Shown piece by piece: positions 1 to 7,760 of a stretch of DNA of 64,000 bases. Position 1 is the stretch's first letter. Every line of letters begins with the position of its first letter. The notes under the pieces were generated by a model. That model ran no database searches. It was not told the origin of the DNA and worked only from the letters and a program-made list of their open reading frames with translations. A program made the position numbers and the translations under genes. The stretch is from an uncultured Opitutales bacterium. Lineage in GTDB: Bacteria > Verrucomicrobiota > Verrucomicrobiia > Opitutales > Seribacteraceae. Location: NCBI GenBank assembly GCA_943789375.1, contig CALSTX010000006.1, positions 111,022 to 175,021 of the forward strand, read 5' to 3'.

Positions 1-1
1 T

Positions 2-715
2 CGTAAAGCAGGTATGGAGCGAGGAGACCTTCTTGGCATAAATGGTAAGATTTTTACAGGGCAAGGCCAAGCAATCCAAGCAAATGCAGCTTCGAATGCA
101 AGGGTGCTTGTTGTCGGCAACCCATGTAATACCAATTGTCTGATTGCGATGAATAATGCCCCAGATGTTCCCCGTGACCGCTGGTTTGCGATGACGCGTC
201 TAGATGAAAATCGAGCGGCGGCTCAACTAGCCGCGAAAGCGGATCGTCAGGTTTCAGAAGTTTCTAATGTTACCATTTGGGGGAATCATTCTGCCACACA
301 ATATCCGGATTACTACAATGCAAAAATTGGTGGGCAATCCGCTCCTGAAGTTATTTCTGATGACACTTGGGCTCATGTTAACTTTATCCCCACGGTTCAG
401 CAACGGGGTGCCGCAATTATTCAGGCAAGAGGTGCTTCCTCTGCCGCTTCGGCTGCCAATGCTGCCATTGATACTGTCAAATCGCTGACCAACCCTACTC
501 CTGAAGGCAATTGGAATAGTGTATGTGTTGCATCTGATGGAAGTTATGGCACCAAGGAGGGACTGATCACATCGTTCCCAATTCGTTCAGATGGAGAAAA
601 TTGGGAGATTGTTCAAAATTTAACAATTAATGACTTTAGCCGAGAAAAAATCGATGCTTCAGTAAATGAACTTGCTGAAGAGCGTGATATGGTCAGTGAC
701 TTATTGCCTAGTTAA
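2..715 (+). CDS. mdh: Malate dehydrogenase, C-terminal part (5' end outside window)
   Basis: NAD(P)-dependent malate/oxaloacetate interconversion in the TCA cycle, cytoplasmic. The reading frame is open from base 2 ([11 protein letters not shown] precedes the track's Met), so the gene starts upstream of the window. About 238 residues are present of the roughly 330 usual for the family, so the N-terminal Rossmann nucleotide-binding part is missing. Visible motifs are the NPCNTN segment, the substrate-binding MTRLDENRA and the catalytic-His segment [10 protein letters not shown], which match the type-2 (cytosolic-like) malate dehydrogenase group. The gene runs into a convergent hairpin terminator shared with the GNAT gene. 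Identity is secure from the motifs. Confidence 0.95.
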   Translation, partial: RKAGMERGDLLGINGKIFTGQGQAIQANAASNARVLVVGNPCNTNCLIAMNNAPDVPRDRWFAMTRLDENRAAAQLAAKADRQVSEVSNVTIWGNHSATQYPDYYNAKIGGQSAPEVISDDTWAHVNFIPTVQQRGAAIIQARGASSAASAANAAIDTVKSLTNPTPEGNWNSVCVASDGSYGTKEGLITSFPIRSDGENWEIVQNLTINDFSREKIDASVNELAEERDMVSDLLPS

Positions 716-735
716 TTGTTGATAATTCCTTTCAC

Positions 736-764
736 TTTTCTTTTGGCATTTGGTCAAAAGAAAA
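736..764. terminator. Bidirectional intrinsic terminator between mdh and GNAT gene
   Basis: A perfect 10-bp inverted repeat, TTTTCTTTTG / CAAAAGAAAA, with a 9-nt loop lies in the short gap between the convergent mdh and acetyltransferase genes. The arms themselves supply a T-rich tract on either strand, so it can end transcripts from both sides. The stem is AT-rich, which lowers certainty about its strength. Confidence 0.65.
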
Positions 765-767
765 TCT

Positions 768-1280
768 TCAAGTTAGATGTTGCAGGCGGTGTTCGTACAT
801 TCGTACATCATGGTATTGACCAAACTTGAACCCACCCTCATGGAGTACACCTGCAACTTGAAAGCCTAATTTTTCATGCAATCTTACCGAACCAGGATTT
901 GGTAACACCACAAGGCCGTAGGCACGATGAACATCTTGGGTTAGCTTAAGGTTTTGGAGAAGGGCGGAATATACCTTCTCCCCAATCCCTTCCCCAGTAT
1001 GATCTGGATGTAAGTAAATACTTGTCATGACCGAGGGTGCGTAAGCAGGGCGTTGATGAAAACGCAAACTGGCGGCATAACCCACCACCTGACACTTTTT
1101 TTCTGCCACCATTAATTGGTAGCGTCCTCCGTTTGAAAATTGAGTAAACCATGTTTTGCGATTTTCAAGAGAGAGTTCGACCATTTCAAAGGTTACCACG
1201 GTCTTTAAGATGTAGTAATTTAAAATGTCCCGAAGGGCAGGTAAATCAGATTCTAATCCTCTGCGGATGGTAGTTTCCAT
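768..1280 (-). CDS. GNAT family N-acetyltransferase (PAT/MnaT-like)
   Basis: Predicted acetyl-CoA-dependent N-acetyltransferase of 170 aa, the usual length for the phosphinothricin acetyltransferase-like branch. It begins ETTIRRGLESDLPALRDI, typical of the group's strand 1/helix 1. It has the acetyl-CoA loop region HTGEGIGEKVYSALL and the C-terminal VLPNPGSVRLHEKLGF signature, where family members carry NxxSxxLHExxGF. Substrates in this branch include amino-acid analogues and methionine sulfone-type compounds, so the actual substrate cannot be named. The start lies 11 nt downstream of tRNA-Leu on the same strand, so it may be read through from the tRNA promoter. The 3' end faces mdh across a shared hairpin. 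Confidence 0.85.
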   Translation of the reverse strand: METTIRRGLESDLPALRDILNYYILKTVVTFEMVELSLENRKTWFTQFSNGGRYQLMVAEKKCQVVGYAASLRFHQRPAYAPSVMTSIYLHPDHTGEGIGEKVYSALLQNLKLTQDVHRAYGLVVLPNPGSVRLHEKLGFQVAGVLHEGGFKFGQYHDVRMYEHRLQHLT

Positions 1281-1291
1281 AATAAAAGAGA

Positions 1292-1378
1292 TGGTACCCG
1301 GAGAGGGGGTCGAACCCTCACTCCCTCGCGGGAACCGGATTTTGAATCCGGCGCGTCTACCAATTCCGCCATCCGGGC
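1292..1378 (-). tRNA. tRNA-Leu (anticodon CAA)
   Basis: The minus strand reads GCCCGGATGGCGGAATTGG onward. It has a 7-bp acceptor (one G-T pair at the end), a D-arm, the anticodon stem CCGGA/TCCGG around loop TTCAAAA (anticodon CAA), a long class-II variable arm, the T-arm GAGGGTTCGACCCCCTC and an encoded ACCA 3' end. The long variable arm and anticodon both fit leucine. It lies immediately upstream of the GNAT gene. Confidence 0.96.
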
Positions 1379-1586
1379 ACTTGATATAACTAATGGTAAA
1401 ATTTTATGTATTTGCAACCCTTGAGTTTTGGTAAACCAAACTGACTCATTTTAGCTGTGATCATACCTTGTATGCCTTCACAGACTCTTGAATTCTTCCA
1501 GCAAGCAAGGGGCTTAAGCGCCTAAGTCCACAAGAAATGCCGCTTTTAGCAAGATAGGCCTCGGATTTGGTCTGAGTGGATTGAAA

Positions 1587-1961
1587 CTAAAGGTCGCTTG
1601 GGGTTAGTTTTTCCGCGTCTTTCCAAAGGTGGTCCAATGCATAGTTTTCACGCTGTTCTTTTGAAAATAGGTGAACCACAAAGTCAATGGCATCTAGGAT
1701 AAGCCATCCACTTGGTTGAAACCGGTCTTTTGATAAGATTTCTATATTATTTTCTTTCAAGGTTTTTTCTACATTGTTGCGCAGAGCCTTGAGGTGAGGA
1801 TCGGAAGTCCCGGTTGCGATAATGAAGCAATCTGTAAGAGGAGACTTTTCCCCAAAATAGAGAAGTTGGAGATCTTCCGCTTTCTTATCAAGTAATGCTT
1901 CACAAGCAAGGGATAGGTTTTGCCTGAGTTCTTTTTTATTTTTAGGAATTGAAAAACTCAT
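1587..1961 (-). CDS. rsfS: Ribosomal silencing factor RsfS
   Basis: A 124-aa member of the RsfS/Iojap family. RsfS binds uL14 on the large ribosomal subunit and blocks subunit joining when nutrients are scarce. The conserved central region is visible: LLYFGEKSPLTDCFIIATG, then HLKALRNNVEKTL and the SGWLILDAIDFVVHLFS segment, ending in the YALDHLWKDA tail typical of the family. It starts 2 nt after the nadD stop, so it is the last gene of the diadenylate cyclase-nadD-rsfS operon. nadD-rsfS pairing is common in bacteria. Length and motifs are normal. Confidence 0.95.
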   Translation of the reverse strand: MSFSIPKNKKELRQNLSLACEALLDKKAEDLQLLYFGEKSPLTDCFIIATGTSDPHLKALRNNVEKTLKENNIEILSKDRFQPSGWLILDAIDFVVHLFSKEQRENYALDHLWKDAEKLTPSDL

Positions 1962-1963
1962 AT

Positions 1964-2575
1964 TTAATTCGAGTAGGTTAATAAATGTTTGGTTTGGAGA
2001 TAGGTGTAAACATCGTCGGGAACCATGCCTTTGATGGAGTCGCCTCTATGGAGATGATCGCGAATAGATGTGGAAGAAGCTGAAAATAACGAGTTATTCA
2101 TTAAAGTAAAGCTAAGCTCAGGGAAGGAGGGATGGGAAGGATGAAGATGATCCCTTGCAAAAACAATAAAATGAACAGCTAGGGATAGTTCATTAAGAAA
2201 CTTCCATTTGGATAATCGAACGAACTGATCGTAGCCAATAAGTAGAAGGATCTCCGCATCTGGGTATAACTTTTTGACCTCTTGGATCGTTTGCCAGGTG
2301 TAAGAGGTTTGTTTTTGATTTATTTCAAAATCGAAAATACTTATTTTTGGGTTCTTTTTCGCTACCAGCCTAACCATCTCAAGCCTTTGCTCGGCCGTGA
2401 ATAAAGGTGGATGGTTTCGTAGTGGTGCCTGATAAGCTGGGCACAGAAGAAGTTGATCTAATTGAAATTCTTTGATCGCTTCTTCAGAAATGAATTTATG
2501 ACCATTGTGGATAGGGTCAAATGTTCCCCCTAAAAAACCAATTTTGCGCAGAGGTGGGCCAGATAAATTAGGCAT
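1964..2575 (-). CDS. nadD: Nicotinate-nucleotide adenylyltransferase NadD
   Basis: Transfers AMP from ATP to nicotinic acid mononucleotide in NAD biosynthesis, cytoplasmic. The 203-aa protein has the nucleotidyltransferase signature GGTFDPIHNGH near the N-terminus (residues about 15-25) and the second nucleotide-binding motif FSASSTSIRDHL near the C-terminus, corresponding to the family's ISSTxIR. The start follows the cyclase stop by 6 nt and the stop precedes rsfS by 2 nt, so the three are probably co-transcribed. The length is normal for the family. Confidence 0.95.
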   Translation of the reverse strand: MPNLSGPPLRKIGFLGGTFDPIHNGHKFISEEAIKEFQLDQLLLCPAYQAPLRNHPPLFTAEQRLEMVRLVAKKNPKISIFDFEINQKQTSYTWQTIQEVKKLYPDAEILLLIGYDQFVRLSKWKFLNELSLAVHFIVFARDHLHPSHPSFPELSFTLMNNSLFSASSTSIRDHLHRGDSIKGMVPDDVYTYLQTKHLLTYSN

Positions 2576-2581
2576 GCAAAA

Positions 2582-3937
2582 TTACAGTGCCCGTCCTTCA
2601 GATTTTTCAAATAAGGTAAACATTCTACCTTTCCTGAAATAAGTGACCTGCCCAGAAGAAGAGACGACAAGAGCGAGAGAATCAGTGACAAATGTAATAG
2701 CTGCCGCTGCCGCGTGGCGGGTACCGAGACCTCCGGGTAAATCAATTTCATCTGCCTTAGCTTGGATTAAACATCCAGCTGATTCAACCACGCCATCTCC
2801 TCGCAAAATAAAGGCACCATCAATCAAGGCTAGTTCCTTAATGGTCTCATCCATAAAAGGGTTCAATATACTACGATCCTCAGCTCCGTATCCGTGGAAT
2901 GGGTTAAGTACCAATTGTTTAGATCTTTTAATCACTTCTTCGTGATCACCGAGCACGAACATAGCTCCGATTGACTGCCCCTCGCGTCCAGCGGTAGCCA
3001 GGTCGGTCGCGATAGCGGTAATTCTCTCTAAGGCTTCAGCCGAAACATCATTGGGTAACATCTCATCACCCTGTCCAATTACAGATTCAAACTCTTCATC
3101 TACATCAACGACCAGAACAGTATCAAATTGCCCACTTCCGGGTATCCCTCCAATACAGCAAACTCGATCTTGGAAACCGAAAATATCACGGGTTAAGCCA
3201 AGGAGGATGGCTGCTCGTAACTGTGACAACCGAGAACGGGATAATGTACGCACCGCAAGGGTAGCATCCGCACGATGATGTGCTTGATCTTCTTCTGACA
3301 CTCCTTCTCCCGCCAAAACAACCTTAAATGTAGGAAACGTCATTCTTGGAGCTAAGCTTGGAGGAAACACATCCGTAAAAACTAAAATAGTTGAGCATTC
3401 TGCAGCCTTAGCTATTTTTGCAGCTTCGTCTGTCAAGAGTTTGTTAAATTTGGTTCTCCTTCGGGCTGGGCGGTCATCAGTTCCAATAAAAGCACTTCTA
3501 ACTGCGGTCTTAAACTCAGCTTTTTCCCGTGCCATCCACAACTGATCCATGGTAGATTTGTCTTGGAATGTGCGGGCAAGGGAAGCAAGGAAGGAAAGGT
3601 AATTCTTCGCTTTTTTACTAGCCAGAAGAAGAAAAACAAATCGGATATCTTCGTAACTGTCTTTCCCTTCGAAAGTGAGCCCAGCAGGGCATCTGCCAAT
3701 AGCCAGGGCGTAAGGTCTTTTCATGTCAACCCGAGCATGGGGGAGGGCCACACCTTCCCCGATGTAGCTAGTCATTGAATGCTCGCGATCCACTAGCTCA
3801 TTGAGTACTTTTCTTCGTTTGGGGGCAGTTGGAAGTGCGGTTCCAAAGGTGTTTAATAGTTCAGAGTATGCAGATTTTAAATCTTTACTGGAAAGATCAA
3901 TAATTCGATTACTCGCAATGTATAAGTCAATTCTCAT
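2582..3937 (-). CDS. Diadenylate cyclase with N-terminal PTS EIIA-like domain (DacZ-like)
   Basis: Predicted to make cyclic di-AMP from two ATP. The 451-aa protein has three parts. Residues 1-150 resemble the PTS EIIA type-2 (fructose/nitrogen) domain with the phosphorylatable His in GVALPHARVD (H67). Residues about 165-290 form an alpha/beta segment (STILVFTD, FKVVLAG) that looks like the pyruvate-kinase-C-like domain of archaeal DacZ. Residues about 295-450 form a DisA_N catalytic domain with DGAFILRGDG (DGA at 373-375) and GGLGTRHAAAAAIT. The second motif is RHA rather than the RHR of CdaA/DisA, as I recall for DacZ-type enzymes. It is the first gene of an operon with nadD and rsfS. Function is inferred from the domain motifs; regulation by PTS phosphorylation is inference. 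Confidence 0.85.
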   Translation of the reverse strand: MRIDLYIASNRIIDLSSKDLKSAYSELLNTFGTALPTAPKRRKVLNELVDREHSMTSYIGEGVALPHARVDMKRPYALAIGRCPAGLTFEGKDSYEDIRFVFLLLASKKAKNYLSFLASLARTFQDKSTMDQLWMAREKAEFKTAVRSAFIGTDDRPARRRTKFNKLLTDEAAKIAKAAECSTILVFTDVFPPSLAPRMTFPTFKVVLAGEGVSEEDQAHHRADATLAVRTLSRSRLSQLRAAILLGLTRDIFGFQDRVCCIGGIPGSGQFDTVLVVDVDEEFESVIGQGDEMLPNDVSAEALERITAIATDLATAGREGQSIGAMFVLGDHEEVIKRSKQLVLNPFHGYGAEDRSILNPFMDETIKELALIDGAFILRGDGVVESAGCLIQAKADEIDLPGGLGTRHAAAAAITFVTDSLALVVSSSGQVTYFRKGRMFTLFEKSEGRAL

Positions 3938-3992
3938 CGCTCAAAGGCAGGCTAGCCGGCATACGGCATGCCGAAAAAAAAAAACGGGCAAT

Positions 3993-4367
3993 TTACTTTT
4001 CCCACTCGAGGGCACCGCTTTTTAATTCGTAAATTAAGCCCGCAACAAGCACGAATGTGAAGAAAAGCATTGGCCCTAAGATTGGAATCCCTGCCGCCAC
4101 AAAATCACGGTGCGTTAATACCCAAGGGATTAGGAAAACTACATCAATATCAAATAGGATAAAAAGCATAGCCGTAACATAAAACTTTACAGAATAACGA
4201 GTTTCTCCCTTTGTATCAGCAGCTAATCCACATTCATAGGGAGAATCCTTGATTTTACTCCGAGTAGCACGCTGACCGAAGATATGACTAGCAACAAGTA
4301 TTCCTACACCGATGCTGAGAGCAATGAATATTTGTATTAAAACGGGTAAATAATCGCTTAATGTCAC
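3993..4367 (-). CDS. nuoA: NADH-quinone oxidoreductase subunit A
   Basis: Membrane subunit A of respiratory complex I. The track ORF is 155 aa, but family members are about 120 aa. I therefore place the start at the GTG at 4367 (VTLSDYLPVL), giving about 124 aa and removing a non-homologous leader that overlaps the divergent gspG region. Three membrane segments are visible: IQIFIALSIGVGILVASHIF, VKFYVTAMLFILFDIDVVFLIPW and ILGPMLFFTFVLVAGLIYEL. The conserved DSPYECG loop (Cys-containing) and FDIDVVFL are present. No other nuo genes are adjacent, so the rest of complex I must be elsewhere. There is no clear Shine-Dalgarno, so the exact start is uncertain. Confidence 0.9.
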   Translation of the reverse strand: MTLSDYLPVLIQIFIALSIGVGILVASHIFGQRATRSKIKDSPYECGLAADTKGETRYSVKFYVTAMLFILFDIDVVFLIPWVLTHRDFVAAGIPILGPMLFFTFVLVAGLIYELKSGALEWEK

Positions 4368-4521
4368 GCCGCAATTTTTACTGGAATGTAAGTGCTGGGC
4401 AAGATTATTCGTTTTATTGAATACATTCCTTGCATTCTGAATGCTTGCCTTTCCTACCAATAATACCTTTAAAAGGTGTATGAATTTAAATTACCGTTCT
4501 CTTAAGGATAAAAAAAATAAA

Positions 4522-4905
4522 ATGAAAAAAAAGGCTTTTACCTTAGTTGAGATTTTAATTGTACTTGCTCTGATTGGAATAATTGCAGGTTTATCCATGA
4601 GTAATATAGGTAGTATCTTTGGTGGTTCTAAAGTGAAAGCCGCTCAGCAGTGGGTAAATAGTACAGGAGAGGCTTATGTCACGAGTTATCTCACCTTGGT
4701 TGGGGAGTACCCAAATAGTTTAAGCGATTTACGAACTCCTCCAAGCGGTATCCCTCCCTTTGTCAAACGGGCATCTGACTTAAATGATCCCTGGAAGAAC
4801 CCATACCAATACCGTTATCCTGGTACAAATAACCCAAGCAGCTTTGATTTATTTACATCTGCTCCTGATGGAAAAGTAATTGGTAATTGGGATACCGGAA
4901 ATTGA
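4522..4905 (+). CDS. gspG: Major pseudopilin, GspG-like
   Basis: Structural subunit of the type II secretion pseudopilus. I start at the ATG at 4522 (MKKKAFTLVEIL), which gives the short basic leader expected for prepilin peptidase substrates; the 27 residues further upstream in the track are not pilin-like. The hydrophobic helix AFTLVEILIVLALIGIIAG carries the Glu5 of type IV pilins. The C-terminal part YPNSLSDLRTPP and DLNDPWKNPYQYRYPG is characteristic of GspG (calcium-site region). The residue before the cleavage site is Ala rather than the usual Gly. First gene of the gspGHIJKLMDCEF operon; AAGGA lies upstream at 13 nt. Confidence 0.9.
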   Translation: MKKKAFTLVEILIVLALIGIIAGLSMSNIGSIFGGSKVKAAQQWVNSTGEAYVTSYLTLVGEYPNSLSDLRTPPSGIPPFVKRASDLNDPWKNPYQYRYPGTNNPSSFDLFTSAPDGKVIGNWDTGN

Positions 4906-4906
4906 G

Positions 4907-5446
4907 TTGACTTCGCTGAAGCGGGTAAAATCCATTCAAGCTTTTAGCTTGATCGAGATATTGCTCGTTCTTGCTTTACTTTCGGTTCTTGCCGGAGTAG
5001 TTGCTGGAAACTTAGGAGCTTTTATTAAGGGAGCGAACTATGAACCCCCCCAACGTGTTTTAAAGAAAGCAGTTTTGGATGCTGTTTATTTCAGCAGTGA
5101 ACGTAAGCGAGCAACTTTTCTTAGCTATGATGAAGAAAATGCTACCTTCTTGGTAAGCGATTCGATGGGTGGAACTTTGGCAGAGCACCGAGTGTATCAG
5201 GACTTAGGTGACGAAATTAAACAAGATGGGGCTAATATTCCCAAAGTGTCCTTTCTAGCAGTTGGGCCACTTTCTGGCGTTGATGGAGATGACTCCAAAT
5301 ATGATGAGGACGAGTTGTTACTTCAACGCATACCATTCCACTCTGGTAGCAGTATTCCATTTCAGGCAACTTTGGAATTTGGAGGTCAAGAAACTGAAAT
5401 GTATTTTGATCCATTTTCGGGCTATGTTCTAAAAGGTGAGGAATGA
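4907..5446 (+). CDS. gspH: Minor pseudopilin, GspH-like
   Basis: Second prepilin-like gene of the operon. The mature N-terminus FSLIEILLVLALLSVLAGVVAG follows a short basic leader TSLKRVKSIQA, so I prefer the TTG at 4907 over the track's TTG at 4880; either would overlap or abut the gspG stop. Again Ala, not Gly, precedes the cleavage site. The rest is a globular domain rich in Asp/Glu, with no other recognisable signature. Position after gspG suggests GspH, but minor pseudopilins diverge strongly, so the letter is inference. It is translationally coupled to the next gene by an overlapping ATGA. Confidence 0.8.
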   Translation: MTSLKRVKSIQAFSLIEILLVLALLSVLAGVVAGNLGAFIKGANYEPPQRVLKKAVLDAVYFSSERKRATFLSYDEENATFLVSDSMGGTLAEHRVYQDLGDEIKQDGANIPKVSFLAVGPLSGVDGDDSKYDEDELLLQRIPFHSGSSIPFQATLEFGGQETEMYFDPFSGYVLKGEE

Positions 5447-5943
5447 AATGTTTTCGGGTTAAAATACATTCTTCGACCCAAGGCTTTATGCTCATTGAGG
5501 TCTTGGTGGCTTTGGCATTATTTGGAATGGCTTCCGTTTTTTTAGTGGATGGAATTTCTGTGGCATCTCGTACAATGAGACTAATGAAGGATACCAGGGA
5601 AATGGAACAAGATCTTCTTTGGGCAAGGAGTCAGATCTTCAAAGAACATCGATACGAAGAGCTTGAAGATGGAGGAGAGATCGAAGCCTTGACCATTGGT
5701 GAGATTCTTTGGGAAACTGAAATTGAAATGACCAATGTACTGGATCTGTACAGGGTTAAATTATCCCTAGAATACGACGGGAATGATGAGCTGGGCATAG
5801 ATTCTGGTACTAGGGTTTCGACGATGTTGATTCTTCGTCCTGGTTGGGCAAATGGGTCAGATTTTTCCACTGAACGCACCCGATTGCTTGAGGATAAAAA
5901 GGATAAGATTCGAAATATGAGAGAGGAGAGGCAAAGGAAGTGA
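5443..5943 (+). CDS. gspI: Minor pseudopilin, GspI-like
   Basis: The 166-aa protein has a leader ending in STQG followed by the pilin helix FMLIEVLVALALFGMASVFLVDG, with Gly at -1 and Glu at +5. LIEVLVALAL is the form commonly seen in GspI/PulI. The start overlaps the stop of gspH by 4 nt. Two further lines support a minor pseudopilin: its size and its place between the GspH- and GspJ-like genes. Exact subtype by order and motif, not by structure. Confidence 0.8.
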   Translation: MKCFRVKIHSSTQGFMLIEVLVALALFGMASVFLVDGISVASRTMRLMKDTREMEQDLLWARSQIFKEHRYEELEDGGEIEALTIGEILWETEIEMTNVLDLYRVKLSLEYDGNDELGIDSGTRVSTMLILRPGWANGSDFSTERTRLLEDKKDKIRNMREERQRK

Positions 5944-6650
5944 GGAAAAGTGGATTTTCGATGATCGAGCTTTTGTTAGCTATGGCTATTGGTGGAATGC
6001 TTTTGCTTGCCGCGGTCTCCTTGCTCGTAACCGTTTCACAAGCATGGGCAAATCGGCCTGCAACTCGAGATGCATTTGATGCCCATGTTAACGGTGTGGC
6101 TAACTTCTTACATGCAACATTGGAGGAAGCTAGTTTACCCACTGCAAGGGGTAAGAATGATGCGATTGTAGACCTCCAACGTCCCGTAGGTTTTTCAGAT
6201 TCAGATGAGCCTCTTATTCACTTTTATCTTCGGGAAGCTCCTCCCTTGTTTGTTTGGCCAAAAGGTGTTGCAACCCGAGTGCATACCTATCTTCAAATTG
6301 ATGAAGGAGAGGGCTTATCTTTCCTGTGGTTTTCTGAATTGCAGGAATTGGAGAAAAACGAGAAAGGGAAACTAGAGCCAGAAGATGAAAGTGATCTGAT
6401 GAAGACGCCAATTAGTAAATTCTGCAGTGAAGTTTTCTACTGTTACTATGGAGATGAGGACGATAAAGAGGGCGATAGTAAGGAATGGGATATCAAGGAT
6501 GAGTTGGAAGAAAATATTCAAACTGGGAAATACCGAATTCCTGCCTTTATAAAATTAGTTTTTAGGTGGCCGGAAGAAGATCTAGAGCGTACGATTACCT
6601 TGGCTGTCGAATCTATTTCACCCAATGGGTTGCAGGAGGATCCTTTTTGA
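5940..6650 (+). CDS. gspJ: Minor pseudopilin, GspJ-like
   Basis: The 236-aa protein starts with GTG overlapping the end of gspI by 4 nt. Prepilin motif: RKSG followed by FSMIELLLAMAIGGMLLLAAVSLL, with Gly -1 and Glu +5. FSMIELLLAMAI is typical of GspJ. The following region contains a highly acidic stretch (GDEDDKEGDSKEWD) that is unusual for a pseudopilin and may be a surface loop. In known systems GspI, J and K form the tip complex of the pseudopilus. Confidence 0.8.
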   Translation: MRKSGFSMIELLLAMAIGGMLLLAAVSLLVTVSQAWANRPATRDAFDAHVNGVANFLHATLEEASLPTARGKNDAIVDLQRPVGFSDSDEPLIHFYLREAPPLFVWPKGVATRVHTYLQIDEGEGLSFLWFSELQELEKNEKGKLEPEDESDLMKTPISKFCSEVFYCYYGDEDDKEGDSKEWDIKDELEENIQTGKYRIPAFIKLVFRWPEEDLERTITLAVESISPNGLQEDPF

Positions 6651-7729
6651 AAAGAAAAAACAATAAGCAAACGGGGTCTATTTTGATTTTTGTGCTTGTG
6701 TTGATTGTCCTGCTTTCCGTGATTGCGACCAGACTTATGCAGGAGACAATTCAAGAGATGCGTTATGTGAGCCAGCAGCATTTTCGAGATAATCTCAGGA
6801 CACATGCCTATTCCGTTTTAGACCTAAGTATTGGTGTACTTAATGAATTCAGGATGATCGAAAGAAACTTGCATGCTCCCTCTCAAGGTTGGGGTGACCC
6901 CCTTGGATACGCGGATATCGAGCCATTAGAGAGCAATGTGAAGTGGAATGTTAGGATCATTGATGAGTCAGGCAAAGTACCCTTCTCATCTGCCCGCGAA
7001 AAAGACATGGTCTACCTGTTTGCGACTATGGTTTCTGATGACTCTCTTGTAGATGAAGATGATGGCCAGCCTTTTTATGACGCCTTAATGGACTGGCAGG
7101 ATGCGGATGATAATGATCGTGATGAAGGTGCAGAGGATGACTACTATGAGGATTTATCTCCTCCTTACTTTACTCCTGGCCAGAAAATTGAGAATTTTGA
7201 AGAATTTAGAATGATTAAGGGCTTTGCATATGATTTTGATGACCCTGAAAACTCCGGTATTTTTTATGGAGAAGATGGACGGGAAAATCAAAATTTTAAA
7301 AACTTTCGGAATTCCTTTTCTTTTTTTCACGACGGTTCGATTAACATCAATGGTGCTCCAGAATTTTTACTTCGCTTCTTATGTGGAGAGAATGAAGGGC
7401 TCTACGAAGATTTAAAAGCCGGTCCCAGTTCTTACTCGAAAGAATCTAGTTTTTTTACATCTATGAACGATCCGGTACTTTCCCGAGTTTCTAAAAAAAG
7501 TGGGATAAGGTTGGGGACGAATGCAAGTATGTTTCGCTTGGTCATTACAGTGTCCAAGGGGAAGGCGAACTTTAAACTGCACGCAGTTGTCGGGGTTGAT
7601 GGAGTAGGAAATCGATCAACACCTACTAAAAGGAAGAAAAAAATTAAGCCAAGAAGTCAGCAGAATCAAAAAATTAAATACCCTTTTCGGGTTCTTTCCT
7701 TGAGGGAAAACGAGAATTTGATCGACTGA
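6647..7729 (+). CDS. gspK: Tip pseudopilin, GspK-like
   Basis: Largest minor pseudopilin. I start at the TTG at 6647, which overlaps the gspJ stop and has a strong Shine-Dalgarno (GCAGGAGGA) 7 nt upstream; the upstream track ORF is a shadow inside gspJ. Leader KRKNNKQTG is followed by SILIFVLVLIVLLSVIATRLM, which lacks Glu at +5, as expected for the GspK tip subunit. The body contains the GspK-type pattern VRIIDESGKVPFSS, FYDALMDWQDADDNDRDEGAEDDYY and INGAPEFLLRFLCG. The D/E-rich loop may bind calcium. 360 aa. Confidence 0.85.
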   Translation: MKRKNNKQTGSILIFVLVLIVLLSVIATRLMQETIQEMRYVSQQHFRDNLRTHAYSVLDLSIGVLNEFRMIERNLHAPSQGWGDPLGYADIEPLESNVKWNVRIIDESGKVPFSSAREKDMVYLFATMVSDDSLVDEDDGQPFYDALMDWQDADDNDRDEGAEDDYYEDLSPPYFTPGQKIENFEEFRMIKGFAYDFDDPENSGIFYGEDGRENQNFKNFRNSFSFFHDGSININGAPEFLLRFLCGENEGLYEDLKAGPSSYSKESSFFTSMNDPVLSRVSKKSGIRLGTNASMFRLVITVSKGKANFKLHAVVGVDGVGNRSTPTKRKKKIKPRSQQNQKIKYPFRVLSLRENENLID

Positions 7730-7760
7730 AACCCTGAATTTAAATAAAAATTAATGCTGA

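Noticed and set aside
1381-1586. Short ORFs and a weak hairpin in the gap between rsfS and tRNA-Leu
   Set aside because: The ORFs are under 30 codons without ribosome sites, and the repeat around GGCTTAAGCGCC has mismatches; this gap most likely holds the tRNA promoter.
2643-2945. 100-aa plus-strand ORF
   Set aside because: Antisense shadow of the diadenylate cyclase catalytic domain.
3957-3984. Hairpin CGGCAT/ATGCCG next to an 11-A run between nuoA and the cyclase gene
   Set aside because: For minus-strand transcripts the T-run comes before, not after, the hairpin, so it does not fit an intrinsic terminator for nuoA; no plus-strand gene ends here.
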